Below the pieces are notes generated by a model, which saw only the letters and a list, made by a program, of their open reading frames with translations, did not search any database and was not told the origin of the DNA. DNA of 64,000 nucleotides. Source: Candidatus Hadersleviella danica (lineage in GTDB: Bacteria > Chloroflexota > Anaerolineae > Promineifilales > Promineifilaceae). Shown here in pieces: positions 51,993-61,159 of this stretch (the first letter of the stretch is position 1; every line of letters starts with the position of its first letter). A program made the translations under genes and the position numbers. The DNA is taken from NCBI GenBank assembly GCA_016711405.1, contig JADJSZ010000111.1:1-64000 (forward strand), written 5' to 3'.

Positions 51993-52338
51993 CTACGATT
52001 CAGGGTCAAACATAATTTCGCGCACCTCTTGCTTGCACCGACAAGCTTCCGCAATACGCTCTGCCCAAGCAATCGCCTCCTCTTTGTTCGCCACCTCAAT
52101 AATGGAGAACCCACCCACAACCGCCTTCGTCTCTGGCATTGGCCCATCGCTCACCGTGCCATCCGGCGCCACAATCGTGGCCTGCTGGCGGTATAACCCG
52201 CCAACCCCAAATCCACACCCCGGCCGTCTTCGCCTCGCGCACCACAACCCGCGAAGCATCGCCGACTGCTCCGAACTCTTCGGCCGTAATGTGATCCATC
52301 GCCCCATCGTCAAATGAAATCAAATATCGTTGCATCAT
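51993..52338 (-). CDS. YCII/DGPF-domain protein, one frameshift
   Basis: The repaired protein is about 114 residues of the YCII-related (DGPF) family: MQRYLISFDDG at the start, TIVAPDGTVSDGPMPETKAVVGGF (the DGPF-type core) and IIEVANKEEAIAWAERIAEA. The two halves are in different frames; removing one A from AAA at 52209-52211 joins VWIG to VGGLYRQQA. Such proteins are small dimers, sometimes linked to sigma factors; the reaction is unknown. AGGAAA lies before the tandem ATG codons at 52335-52338. It follows the VOC gene on the same strand. Confidence 0.8.
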
Positions 52339-52414
52339 GTTTCCTTTTTTAATCCAAAGCGACTGATTCGCATGAGGCGACACGTTCCCGACGGCCGAGG
52401 GGTCGCCCCCTTCT

Positions 52415-52879
52415 CTACTCGGCCTCATCATAGGCTCTCTCCAATGCCGCCACATCCAGCTTAATCATGCTCAACATCGCATTCATCACGGCCGCTACCT
52501 TTTTGGGGTTCTCATCGGCCACAAGTTCCATAAACTGTCTCGGAACGATTTGCCACGTGACCCCAAACGGGTCGGTAATCCAGCCACATTGAGACGGCTT
52601 CGCCCCCGCATCAACGAGTTTGTCCCAATACTCATCCACTTCCTCCTGATTCTCGCAATCCACAAAGAGCGAGAAGCCCTCGGAGAAGTTAAAGTACGAG
52701 CCGCCGTTGTAAGCCTTAAAAGATTGCCCCCCCACGGTGAATTCAGCGGCCGTAACGGGGCCATCCTCACCATTGCGGGCAATGCTCTTGATTTGCGAAT
52801 CGGGAAATGTGGCCGTGTAGCAAGCAATTGCATCCTCAAGTTGATCATTAAACATTAGGAAAGGGGTCACTTTACTCAT
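52415..52879 (-). CDS. VOC-family (PhnB-like) protein
   Basis: A 154-residue vicinal-oxygen-chelate fold protein of the PhnB/3-demethylubiquinone-methyltransferase-like group: KVTPFLMFNDQLEDAIACYTATFPDSQI, GGQSFKAYNGG, FSEGFSLFVDCENQEEVDEYWDKL, CGWITDPFGVTWQIVP. Function in the family is mostly unproven. It is paired with a YCII protein, a combination often seen in small stress or environmental-response clusters. Confidence 0.88.
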   Translation of the reverse strand: MSKVTPFLMFNDQLEDAIACYTATFPDSQIKSIARNGEDGPVTAAEFTVGGQSFKAYNGGSYFNFSEGFSLFVDCENQEEVDEYWDKLVDAGAKPSQCGWITDPFGVTWQIVPRQFMELVADENPKKVAAVMNAMLSMIKLDVAALERAYDEAE

Positions 52880-53099
52880 TCTTCGTCTCCTGTGTGGGGG
52901 CAAGCAATCATTTTGCCTACTAGTTTGCGTTATTTGGCTTCATTTTAGAACATTCATTCTACTAGGTCAAGGTAAAAACAACCCCTTTGGAACTCGCTGA
53001 ATCTGCCCAACTGTTCGCTTGGGTAGGCCTTATCCCTCTTCATCGGGGTAAGAAAGGGTTAAGAGGGAAGAATCTCGGTGAAAACAAGATCCAGTGCAA

Positions 53100-53218
53100 G
53101 CTATTTGCCCCCCAAACGGAGCCTTGGAAGACCAAACGGAACCATTTGAAACCCAAACTGAACCATTGAAAGACCAAACAGCACCATTTAAACCCAAACA
53201 ACCCCATTCCAAACCCCA
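53100..53218. repeat. 21-bp minisatellite
   Basis: Four to five imperfect tandem copies of about 21 bases built from AACCATTTGAAA and CCCAAA words. The same ACCATTTGAA word occurs in island repeats B and C. No gene is seen in 52880-53316; CCAATAA heptamers lie at 53240-53270. Confidence 0.65.
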
Positions 53219-53282
53219 ACTTACAACTCACCCCACCAACACCAATAACCAATAACCAATAACGAATAACTTCTCCCTTTCC

Positions 53283-53291
53283 ACATCTGCT
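53283..53291 (+). promoter_or_regulatory. Possible extended -10 of thyA
   Basis: TGCTATACT about 30 bases before the thyA ATG, the same TG-C-TATAAT style as other promoters here. Confidence 0.35.
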
Positions 53292-53316
53292 ATACTCCCC
53301 CCCTCGGAGAAAAACC

Positions 53317-54110
53317 ATGCAACAATACCTAGATTTAATGCGCCACATCATGGCCAACGGCGAAGAACGCGGCGACCGCACGGCACGGGCACACGCGGCG
53401 TGTTTGGCTACCAAATGCGCTTCAACTTGGCCGATGGCTTCCCCCTGCTCACCACCAAAAAGCTCCACCTGCGCTCTATCATCCACGAATTGCTCTGGTT
53501 TTTGCGCGGCGAAAGCAACATCGGCTACCTGCGCGAACACGGCGTCACCATTTGGGACGAATGGGCCGATGAAAATGGCGACCTCGGCCCTGTATATGGT
53601 GTGCAATGGCGCAGTTGGCCAGCGGCCGACGGCCGTACCATAGACCAAATCAGCCAACTCATCCACAGTTTGCGCCACAACCCCAATTCCCGCCGCCACA
53701 TCGTCAGCGCATGGAACCCGGCCGAGGTGGAACAGATGGCTTTGCCTCCCTGCCACTGCCTTTTCCAGTTTCATGTCGCCCACGGCCGGCTCTCCTGCCA
53801 GCTTTACCAACGCAGTGCCGATGTTTTCTTGGGCGTGCCCTTCAATATAGCCTCCTACGCCCTGCTCACCCTCATGATGGCCCAAGTAACGGGCTACCAA
53901 CCCGGCGAATTCATCCACACCCTCGGCGATGCCCACCTCTACCTCAACCATTTGGAGCAAGCCGAACTCCAATTGAGCCGCCAACCCCACCCCTTGCCCA
54001 CTCTGCGCCTCAATCCGGCCGTCACCAACCTCTTCAACTTCCGCTACGAAGACATCACCCTCGAAAACTACCACCCCCACCCCACCATCAAAGCCCCAAT
54101 AGCTGTCTGA
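53317..54110 (+). CDS. thyA: Thymidylate synthase, one frameshift
   Basis: The repaired protein is about 264 residues and converts dUMP to dTMP with methylene-tetrahydrofolate. It follows the E. coli enzyme closely: QYLDLMRHIM, FGYQMRFNLADGFPLLTTKKLHLRSI, NVTIWDEWADENGD-like, ALPPCHCLFQFHVA with the catalytic Cys, RSADVFLGVPFNIASYA and PHPTIKAPIAV at the end. The first 22 codons are in a different frame. Adding one G to GG at 53382-53383 restores DRTGTGTRGVFGYQM. GGAG precedes the ATG. It also means no thyX is needed. Confidence 0.95.
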
Positions 54111-54111
54111 G

Positions 54112-54190
54112 CCGTAAGCTGTAAGCCATAAGCTGTAAGCTAAAACGCCAATCCGCAATCCGCATTCCGCATTCCGCAATCCCCAATCCC
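54112..54190 (+). repeat. Heptamer arrays ending at the pseudouridine-synthase start
   Basis: GTAAGCT/ATAAGCT units (54114-54142), then CGCAATC and CGCATTC units from 54151, ending AATCCC directly before the ATG at 54191. The same two types in the same order precede the VTC gene. Confidence 0.78.
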
Positions 54191-55249
54191 ATGCGTTCTC
54201 CCCACACCATCTCCTCCACCGTGCCGCCGCAGTTTGTGCAATGGAACGTGGTCGAATACCTCACCGTGCGCTTCCCCTATCTCGCGGCCGAATCGTGGCG
54301 CGACTGGGTGGCGGCCGGGCAGGTGTGGCGCAATGGCGAACCATGCACGGCCGAAAGCCTCATCACCGCGGGCGACTTCATTCTCTGCACCATGCCCGAA
54401 TGGGAGCAACCCGAAGCCAATCTCAACTACACCATCGTCTACGAAGACGAATGGTTGTTGGGCATCAACAAGCCCGCCAATTTGCGCGTCCACAGCGGCG
54501 GCAAATTCCTCAAGATGAACTTGATGTATCAGCTTAAATATGCTGGCCAACCCGCCTATCCCGAAGCCGATTCCATCAATCGGCTCGATGCCGACACCTC
54601 GGGCGTGGTCGTTGTGGGCAAAGGCACAGACGTGGTGCGGGCGATGGGACATCTGTTTGCTACCCAAGCTGTGCAAAAGGAGTATGTCGCCTTGGTTCAC
54701 GGCCGTCCCCACCCCGCCGAAGGCATAATTGACTTGCCGATTGGCAAACACCCCGCCAGCAAAGTGCGCTTTGGCACGGCCGCCGACCTGCTCGCCCCCC
54801 GCCCCGCCCGCACCCGCTACGCCATCGCCCAAACGTGGGGCGAGGCGTACAGTTTGCTCCACCTTTGGCCCGAAACGGGGCGCACCCACCAGTTGCGCGT
54901 CCACACGGCCGCCATCGGCCACCCCATTGTGGGCGACAAGCTCTACCAAAGCACCACCGACGAAGAGTTCATCCACTGGCGCCGCCACCCTGAAACAGCC
55001 CCCGATGCCGCCCTTATCGGCCGTCACGCCCTCCACTGCGCCCGCACCAGCTTCACCCCCCCCATCACCAACGAGCCATGCACCATCACCGCCCCGCTGG
55101 CCGAAGATTTAGCGGCCGTGGTCGCCCAATTAGATAGGGAAGGAGTGAGTAGTGGGTTTGATTGCCTGACAAAACTTATTACTCGAGCGGAACGGGAGAT
55201 ACAAGGAACCTTTACTTTACGGTTAGAAGCCAAAGCGAATAGCGAATAA
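54191..55249 (+). CDS. RluA-family pseudouridine synthase
   Basis: A 352-residue RNA pseudouridine synthase. The N-terminal S4-like region (VEYLTVRFPYLAAESWRDWVAAGQV) is followed by NKPANLRVHSGG, the catalytic-Asp motif INRLDADTSGVVVVGK, YVALVHGRP and the late TGRTHQLRVHTAAIGHPIVGD. It isomerises uridines in rRNA or tRNA; the site is not inferable. The C-terminal 40 residues are not typical and less GC-rich. Confidence 0.9.
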   Translation: MRSPHTISSTVPPQFVQWNVVEYLTVRFPYLAAESWRDWVAAGQVWRNGEPCTAESLITAGDFILCTMPEWEQPEANLNYTIVYEDEWLLGINKPANLRVHSGGKFLKMNLMYQLKYAGQPAYPEADSINRLDADTSGVVVVGKGTDVVRAMGHLFATQAVQKEYVALVHGRPHPAEGIIDLPIGKHPASKVRFGTAADLLAPRPARTRYAIAQTWGEAYSLLHLWPETGRTHQLRVHTAAIGHPIVGDKLYQSTTDEEFIHWRRHPETAPDAALIGRHALHCARTSFTPPITNEPCTITAPLAEDLAAVVAQLDREGVSSGFDCLTKLITRAEREIQGTFTLRLEAKANSE

Positions 55250-55350
55250 TCCCATGACAAGCCGCACAACCACGTTCCCTCTATCTCTATCTCCCCTCTC
55301 TATCTTCCCCCCATTGCCCTAACCCCCCTTTTTACGTAAACTTCATCATT

Positions 55351-56394
55351 ATGGATCGTTTAGATTTGCGCTCAGATACCGTGACATGGCCCACGGCCGC
55401 CATGCGGCAGGCCATGGCCAACGCCCCCGTCGGCGACGATGTGTATGGCGAAGACCCGACAGTGAACGAACTCGAATCGCTCGCGGCCGAGATGCTTGGC
55501 CACGAAGCGGGGCTGTTTGTCAGCAGTGGCACACAGGGTAACCTCATTGCCATGCTCACCCATTGCCAACGCGGCGAGGAAGCCATCATGGGCGAAGATG
55601 CCCATACTTATTTGTGGGAAGCGGGCGGCATGGCCGTCTTGGGCGGCATCGTCCCCAAAACATTGCCCACCGATAGCCACGGCCGCCTCTCCATTCCCCA
55701 AATCCTCAGCCAAATCAACCCCCTCGACAACCACAAACCGCGCACCAAGCTCATCTGCACCGAAAACAGCTCGGGCGGCAACAACGGCGCGGCCATCCCC
55801 CTCGATTATTTCCTCGCTCTGCGCGAATTGGCCGATACACATCACCTGCGCCTCCACCTCGATGGGGCGCGGTTGTTCAACGCCACCACCGCGCTGGGCA
55901 TTCCTGCGGCCGACATCGGCCGTGTCGTTGATTCGGCCAGCATTTGCCTCAGCAAAGGGTTGTGCGCCCCCGTGGGGTCGGTGCTGGTCGGCGGCCGTGC
56001 CTTTATCGCCGAGGCGCGGCGCAACCGCAAACTGCTCGGCGGCGGAATGCGCCAAGCGGGGGTGTTGGCCGCCGCAGGTCTGCTCGCCCTGCGCGAGATG
56101 ACCCAACGGTTGGCCGAAGACCACGCCACGGCCAAACAGTTGGCCGAAGGGTTGGCCACCATCCCCCACATCGAAATCAACCCAGACGTGGTGGAAACCA
56201 ACATGGTCTTCTTCGCCCTGCACGATGATGCCCCACTCACGGCCGCGCAACTCATCGCCCAACTCAAAGCCGAACACAACATCTGGCTAGGTGGCTACGG
56301 CGGCCGCAAACTCCGCGCCGTCACCCACTACTGGGTCCAACCCGCCGATGTGGTGCGGTGTTTGCAGGCTATCAAAGATGTAATGAATCATTGA
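55351..56394 (+). CDS. ltaE: Low-specificity L-threonine aldolase
   Basis: A 347-residue PLP enzyme cleaving threonine or allo-threonine to glycine and acetaldehyde. Motifs: DLRSDTVTWPTAAMRQAM and VGDDVYGEDPTVNELE at the N-terminus, LHLDGARLFNA, and the PLP-Lys in SICLSKGLCAPVGSVLVG. The length and order match the family. The ATG has no clear Shine-Dalgarno site. A toxin-antitoxin pair follows 9 bp downstream. Confidence 0.93.
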   Translation: MDRLDLRSDTVTWPTAAMRQAMANAPVGDDVYGEDPTVNELESLAAEMLGHEAGLFVSSGTQGNLIAMLTHCQRGEEAIMGEDAHTYLWEAGGMAVLGGIVPKTLPTDSHGRLSIPQILSQINPLDNHKPRTKLICTENSSGGNNGAAIPLDYFLALRELADTHHLRLHLDGARLFNATTALGIPAADIGRVVDSASICLSKGLCAPVGSVLVGGRAFIAEARRNRKLLGGGMRQAGVLAAAGLLALREMTQRLAEDHATAKQLAEGLATIPHIEINPDVVETNMVFFALHDDAPLTAAQLIAQLKAEHNIWLGGYGGRKLRAVTHYWVQPADVVRCLQAIKDVMNH

Positions 56395-56403
56395 GGTGAC
56401 AAA

Positions 56404-56580
56404 ATGAGCATGAAAGAAAAGGTTTTAGAGCTTTTAGATACCCTACCAGATGAATTTAGTTGGGATGATTTGATGCACGAAATTTACGTGCGCCAAGCCA
56501 TTGAATTGGGTTTGCAAGATAGTGAGACAGGGCGAGTACGAACTGTCGAGCAGGTGCGACAACAATTTGGGCTATCATAG
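56404..56580 (+). CDS. Antitoxin-like protein of a ParE/RelE pair
   Basis: A 58-residue protein, MSMKEKVLELLDTLPDEFSWDDLMHEIY and on, helical and acidic. It ends 9 bp before a RelE/ParE toxin gene with the same direction, the usual antitoxin-first order. Similar small proteins (with ..L.LP....WDDL...IYVR..IE.GL.D...GR) recur as antitoxins next to ParE toxins. Confidence 0.75.
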   Translation: MSMKEKVLELLDTLPDEFSWDDLMHEIYVRQAIELGLQDSETGRVRTVEQVRQQFGLS

Positions 56581-56589
56581 GGAGTTCGC

Positions 56590-56871
56590 ATGAGCCATCA
56601 AGTTTATTGGACCGAAACAGCTATCCAGCACTTGCAGGCTGTTTATGATTACATTGCCCAAACATCCCCAGTTTATGCCCAACGGATTGTAGACCGCTTG
56701 ACAAAACGCTCTCAGCAAATTATGCAATTCCCCTATTCGGGGCGCATGGTTCCTGAGTATGAAGCGGACAACATACGAGAAGTGCGAGAAGGGTCTTATC
56801 GTTTAATTTATCGCATATTACCCAAGCAAATTGACGTTTTAGCAATCATCCACGAAGCACGGGAACTGTAG
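56590..56871 (+). CDS. RelE/ParE-family toxin
   Basis: A 93-residue toxin with ParE marks: VYWTETAIQHLQAVYDYIAQTSP, RSQQIMQFPYSGRMVPEY and REVREGSYRLIYRI. ParE-type members poison gyrase; RelE-type members cleave mRNA. The sequence favours ParE. Intact and paired with an antitoxin gene. It is host-embedded between ltaE and the kinase. Confidence 0.85.
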   Translation: MSHQVYWTETAIQHLQAVYDYIAQTSPVYAQRIVDRLTKRSQQIMQFPYSGRMVPEYEADNIREVREGSYRLIYRILPKQIDVLAIIHEAREL

Positions 56872-56895
56872 CAACACCTCCCCTCTTACCATAAC

Positions 56896-56946
56896 AAACA
56901 AACCACTGTTCACTAGCCACGAAACACTTACCCCTAACCACTCCCC
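56896..56946 (+). repeat. Heptamer array ending at the kinase start
   Basis: Units CTGTTCA, CTAGCCA, then CTTACCC and CTAACCA, ending CTCCCC directly before the ATG at 56947. No Shine-Dalgarno site. Confidence 0.72.
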
Positions 56947-59900
56947 ATGACAGACCTTATCGGCCGCCACATCAAACAATACCGCCTCGATGCCCTGCTG
57001 GGCGATGGCGGGATGGGCACGGTGTACAAAGCATATGACACCAACCTCAACCGCACCGTCGCCCTCAAACTGATGCACGCCCACTTTGCCCGCCAGCCCG
57101 AATTTCGGGCGCGGCTGACCCAAGAGGCACGCACGGCCGCGCAACTCGAACACCCCTCCATCGTCCATATTTATGATTTTGGCGATGCGGCCGAAGGGTT
57201 ATACATCTCGATGGAGCATATTGTGGGCGGCAATTTACGCTCCCACATCCAGCGCCTCACCCGGCTCCAAAAATTCTTGCCGCTCACCCAAGCGTTGCAA
57301 ATTGGGGCACAAATCGCCGAAGCATTGGGCTATGCCCACCAACGGGGGGTCATTCATCGGGATGTCAAGCCGGGCAACATCATCCTCAAACCGCTGACCC
57401 ATCCCGAACAAGAGGGGGAACAACCCTTCCGCGCCGTGCTAACCGATTTTGGGTTGGTCAAGCTGGCCGAAGGGACGATTATGACCGAATCGGGGCTGAC
57501 GATGGGAACCCCGCTCTATATGTCGCCCGAGCAGTGCCAAGGGGAAAAGTTAGACGGCCGTTCCGACCTCTACGCCCTCGGCGCCGTCCTCTACGAACTC
57601 ATCACCAACCACCCCCCCTTCCAATTTAAATCGCTGGCCGAAGCCCTCACCGCCCACATTCGGGGGGACATGCCCCAACCCGCCAGCGAATGGCGGCCGG
57701 ATGTGCCCCCCTTGGTAGATGCTCTGCTGGAGCGGTTGCTCTCCAAAAACCCCGAAGCCCGCTTTGAAGATGGGGAGCAGACGGCCAATGTCTTGCGGAG
57801 CGCGGTCTTTTCCCTCTCGGGAATGCCCACGCGGATTATGAAGCGCACGGCCGCACAAGACACGCTCATCGCCCAAGCCGTCAACGAAGCGCCCGCTGGC
57901 TACCACCTGCTCATCGAGAGCGCCCACAGCACGGCCAACTACATGCCCCTCGATAAGCCCGTGCTGGAAGTGGGACGTGCGGCCGAAAACGACATGGTTT
58001 TGCCCGCCGAAGGGGTTTCGCGCCAACATTTGCGCTTGTTGGCCACCCGTGCGGGGTGGGCCATTGTCGATTTGGGCGGGGTGAATGGCACATTTTTAGA
58101 TGGGCATCGGGTACGGCCGAACGAACTGACGCTCTGGGCCGTCGGTGGGGTGCTTCAAGTCGGCCCGTATGTCATCACCCTGCAACGGGATTACAAGCCT
58201 GACACGGAACGCGAGACCAAAGAAGTGCCCTCGCCCGTGGCCAACACCCGCTTCGCCAACGAGCCGCCTCCCCCCCAAGTAGCCGAGCAACCAACAGTGC
58301 CGCCGCTCAAGGTGGAAGTGCCCGAACCCCTCGCGCTCTTCCTGACCCGCGAACGGCTGACGGCCGAGCCGGGGCAACCACTCGAAGTCGTGACCGAAGT
58401 GCTGAACCGCACCAGTGCCGAAGACAGGGTGCGCTTGCGGGTGGATGGCTTGCCACCCGAGTGGGTCGTTTTGCCCGAGAGCTTTATCTCGGTGCCCGCT
58501 GGCGGCCGTGTCGAAATCAAATTCAAGGTGACTGCGCCGCGTCACCCCAATACGCCCGTCGGCCGTCAACGCTTCCGCGTCGTGCTTATCTCCCAAAACG
58601 ACGAGGATTTGGACGAAGCAGTGAACGCCTCGTTGCTCCTCTCGGGCTACACCGATTTGGCCGTCTCGCTGGAGCAAAAAGAGATTACCTTGCCCGATGT
58701 GGTCACGGTTGTCATACGCAACCAAGGCAACATCCCCAACAAATTTACTGTCCAGCTAGATGACCCAGCGGGGCAAGTGCGCTTTGGCAACCCGCCGCCC
58801 GAAGTGTTGCTGGCCGCCAATCAAACAGCCCAAATCGAACTAGACCTGAAGCCCGCCAAGTGGCAGATTCTGGGAAGCCAGCTTTTGCACGATTACGAGT
58901 TGCGCGTCGTGCCCGAAACGGGGTCGCCCAAGCGGTTGAGTGGCCAAGCGGCCATCAAACCGCTGTTGCCAGTGGGGTTGGGGTATGCCCTGCTGTTCGT
59001 CACCATCTTTTTCTGTGTGGTGGCGGGGGCGCTGGGCACGTTGCGGCTGGGATGGTTCGCCAGTGAGTCCGAGGCCACGCCCACGGCCGTGGCCACCCTC
59101 ATTGTCAACACGGCCACGCCCACGTTTAGCGCCCAAGCGGCTACGCAAATGGCGGTGAACATGCAGGAGACGATTGTGGCGGCCACGGCCACCGCCCAAG
59201 CGCAAGTGCCCGTGGGCGATAGCGACGGCGACGGGCTGACCGACGTGCAAGAACGCACGGAGGGCATCAACACCGACCCCAACAGCCCCGATAGTGATGG
59301 GGATGGCTTGCTGGATGGGGAGGAGGTGTTGCGCTATGCCACCAACCCCAACCGCACCGATACGGATGGGGATGGGGTGAATGATTTGCAAGAGTTGCGC
59401 GTCTATGGCACGGATCCGCGCAAATGGGATACGGATGGGGATAGTTTGAGCGATGGGGATGAGATTGCGCGGGGAACCAACCCGCTCGATGCCAACGACC
59501 CGCCTCGCGCCACGCCAACGGGTTCGCCTGCGGCACCAACGGCCACGCCGACGATTACGTTGACCCCAGCCCGGCCCACCCAAACGCCCAGCCTGACCCC
59601 GAGTGTGACGGCGACCACGGCCGCTTCGGCCACGCCGACGACGGCCGCGACAGCCACTGCCACAGCGACGAATCAGCCCACCGCCACCTCAACGGCCGTG
59701 CCACCCACGGCCACATCCACAACAGCGGCAACGGCGACGGCCACGGCCACGGCCGCTTTCACAGCCACCCCGACAGCATCCCCCACGCTGGAGCCGACAC
59801 CCGCCAGCGATTACGCCTTGGTCTGTGTCACGCCTGCGCCTGTGCTGGATGGCCAATTGGGGGTGGGGGAGTGGGGGAGCAGTTCGCTGGCCACGTTCCA

Positions 59901-60381
59901 ATCTACCAACCCCGCCGCCAACCGCGACACAGTGGTTTATGCGGTGCGAGATGGGGAAACCCTTTATCTGGCCTTCCAAATGACGGGCACGGTGGCCAAT
60001 AGCACCGATTCTCTGCGCGTTTATATTGATACGACGCGCAATGGGGGCGACCCTGACACGGCCGACCGCTATTTCCAGATTGTGCGCGATGGCACCAAAA
60101 TCATTCGAGCGGGGGTGGGCACGAATACCGATGGCAACAATTGGGCCGATTACACGAGTAGCAATTGGTCGGCCGTGGATGCGACGGCTGGTGAGGTTTG
60201 GACGGTGGAGCTACAGGTAAATATCCCCGCCGAATTAGGGGCGCTGGCCAATCCGTTGGCGATGTTGGTGCAGGTGGGGTACACGACGGGCACGGCCGAG
60301 ATTGTGAATTGGCCTGAAACGGCCGCCTCTAACCAAGCCCAAACGTGGCAGTTGGTGGGCAATGTCAGTTGCCAGCCATGA
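56947..60381 (+). CDS. Ser/Thr protein kinase with FHA, TSP3 repeats and CBM9-like domain
   Basis: An 1144-residue membrane protein. PknB-type kinase (about 6-285): LLGDGGMGTVYKAYD, VALKLM, GVIHRDVKPGNIIL, DFGLVKL, GTPLYMSPEQ. FHA domain (about 335-410): EVGRAAENDMVLP, VSRQHLRL, GGVNGTFLDG, binding phospho-Thr. Two Ig-like beta segments (about 450-660), then a transmembrane helix (about 676-700). Outside: four thrombospondin type-3 calcium repeats (DSDGDGLTD, DSDGDGLLD, DTDGDGVND, DTDGDSLSD; about 757-855), a Thr/Ala/Pro linker, and a CBM9-like beta domain (955-1144). It could sense an extracellular glycan and phosphorylate cytoplasmic targets. Confidence 0.9.
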   Translation: MTDLIGRHIKQYRLDALLGDGGMGTVYKAYDTNLNRTVALKLMHAHFARQPEFRARLTQEARTAAQLEHPSIVHIYDFGDAAEGLYISMEHIVGGNLRSHIQRLTRLQKFLPLTQALQIGAQIAEALGYAHQRGVIHRDVKPGNIILKPLTHPEQEGEQPFRAVLTDFGLVKLAEGTIMTESGLTMGTPLYMSPEQCQGEKLDGRSDLYALGAVLYELITNHPPFQFKSLAEALTAHIRGDMPQPASEWRPDVPPLVDALLERLLSKNPEARFEDGEQTANVLRSAVFSLSGMPTRIMKRTAAQDTLIAQAVNEAPAGYHLLIESAHSTANYMPLDKPVLEVGRAAENDMVLPAEGVSRQHLRLLATRAGWAIVDLGGVNGTFLDGHRVRPNELTLWAVGGVLQVGPYVITLQRDYKPDTERETKEVPSPVANTRFANEPPPPQVAEQPTVPPLKVEVPEPLALFLTRERLTAEPGQPLEVVTEVLNRTSAEDRVRLRVDGLPPEWVVLPESFISVPAGGRVEIKFKVTAPRHPNTPVGRQRFRVVLISQNDEDLDEAVNASLLLSGYTDLAVSLEQKEITLPDVVTVVIRNQGNIPNKFTVQLDDPAGQVRFGNPPPEVLLAANQTAQIELDLKPAKWQILGSQLLHDYELRVVPETGSPKRLSGQAAIKPLLPVGLGYALLFVTIFFCVVAGALGTLRLGWFASESEATPTAVATLIVNTATPTFSAQAATQMAVNMQETIVAATATAQAQVPVGDSDGDGLTDVQERTEGINTDPNSPDSDGDGLLDGEEVLRYATNPNRTDTDGDGVNDLQELRVYGTDPRKWDTDGDSLSDGDEIARGTNPLDANDPPRATPTGSPAAPTATPTITLTPARPTQTPSLTPSVTATTAASATPTTAATATATATNQPTATSTAVPPTATSTTAATATATATAAFTATPTASPTLEPTPASDYALVCVTPAPVLDGQLGVGEWGSSSLATFQSTNPAANRDTVVYAVRDGETLYLAFQMTGTVANSTDSLRVYIDTTRNGGDPDTADRYFQIVRDGTKIIRAGVGTNTDGNNWADYTSSNWSAVDATAGEVWTVELQVNIPAELGALANPLAMLVQVGYTTGTAEIVNWPETAASNQAQTWQLVGNVSCQP

Positions 60382-60413
60382 CGAAGGATTAGCACATAAA
60401 TAAGATGAACAAA

Positions 60414-60516
60414 CCTATTTTTTTAACGCAAAGACGCAAAGGAGCGAAGACGCAAAGGGTTCATGAGTTTCTTTACACCCTTTGCGTCTCTGCGACTTTG
60501 CGTTAAAAAAAACCTG
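60414..60516. repeat. Dispersed inverted repeat (AACGCAAAG type)
   Basis: TTTTTTAACGCAAAGACGC at the left and GACTTTGCGTTAAAAAAA at the right face each other. The same repeat occurs inside the coding frame of the PMT-like gene at 21268-21305. The rest of 60382-60577 has no gene. Confidence 0.78.
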
Positions 60517-60577
60517 AATAAATCAATTTGTTCAGTTTAAAAACTTCACGATTCTAAGTGAGTAACAGAGTAAGAAA

Positions 60578-61159
60578 ATGGTAGATTTTAGTGCGTTGCG
60601 TGAGAAGCAGGTGACGATTGGGGAGTTGGCCGCAGGACTGACGGTGGCGGATTTGCGCCGTTTGAGTGATGAATCGGTGGATGAGATTTTGGGGCTGATT
60701 GCCGATTGCACCGATGCGGATGTGGTGTTTCAGCCCGTTGACCCCGACGCGCATGATGCCTATGCGGCCGATGAGCGCGAGAAAGACATCGCTTGGACGC
60801 TGGGGCATGTGGTTGTGCATTGCACCGCTTCGGCCGAGGAGGCGGCGGCACTGGCGGCCGAGCAAGCGCGGGGAGTGGAGTACCACGGCCGTTCGCGCTA
60901 TGAAACGCCTTGGCAAGAAGTGACAACCATCGCCCAATGCCGCGAACGACTGGAGGAAAGCCGCCGGATGCGCCACGCCAGCCTTGAGATGTGGCCGAAT
61001 CCGCCCCATCTGGAGAATGTATTCGTCAGCAATTATTGGGGGGAGTACAATGCGTTCGGCCGTTTTTTGCTCGGTCTCTCCCACGAGCAGGGGCACTTGC
61101 CCCAAATTGCCGAGATTGTGCGGCAAGCGAAAGGGGGAATTGTGACTGGTAATTTGTGA
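60578..61159 (+). CDS. DinB-like four-helix-bundle protein
   Basis: A 193-residue protein with the DinB/YfiT-type fold suggested by three spaced His motifs: WTLGHVVVHCTASAEE, and the C-terminal LSHEQGHLPQIAEIVRQ. The metal ligands of the family lie at such positions. Members include bacillithiol or mycothiol transferases, but no thiol pathway gene is nearby. It lies just before a small membrane protein in the same direction. Confidence 0.75.
   Translation: MVDFSALREKQVTIGELAAGLTVADLRRLSDESVDEILGLIADCTDADVVFQPVDPDAHDAYAADEREKDIAWTLGHVVVHCTASAEEAAALAAEQARGVEYHGRSRYETPWQEVTTIAQCRERLEESRRMRHASLEMWPNPPHLENVFVSNYWGEYNAFGRFLLGLSHEQGHLPQIAEIVRQAKGGIVTGNL

Noticed and set aside
53030..53212. Minus-strand frame over the 21-bp minisatellite encoding a 7-residue repeat
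   Set aside because: It is explained by the tandem DNA repeat; no promoter, ribosome site or family support.
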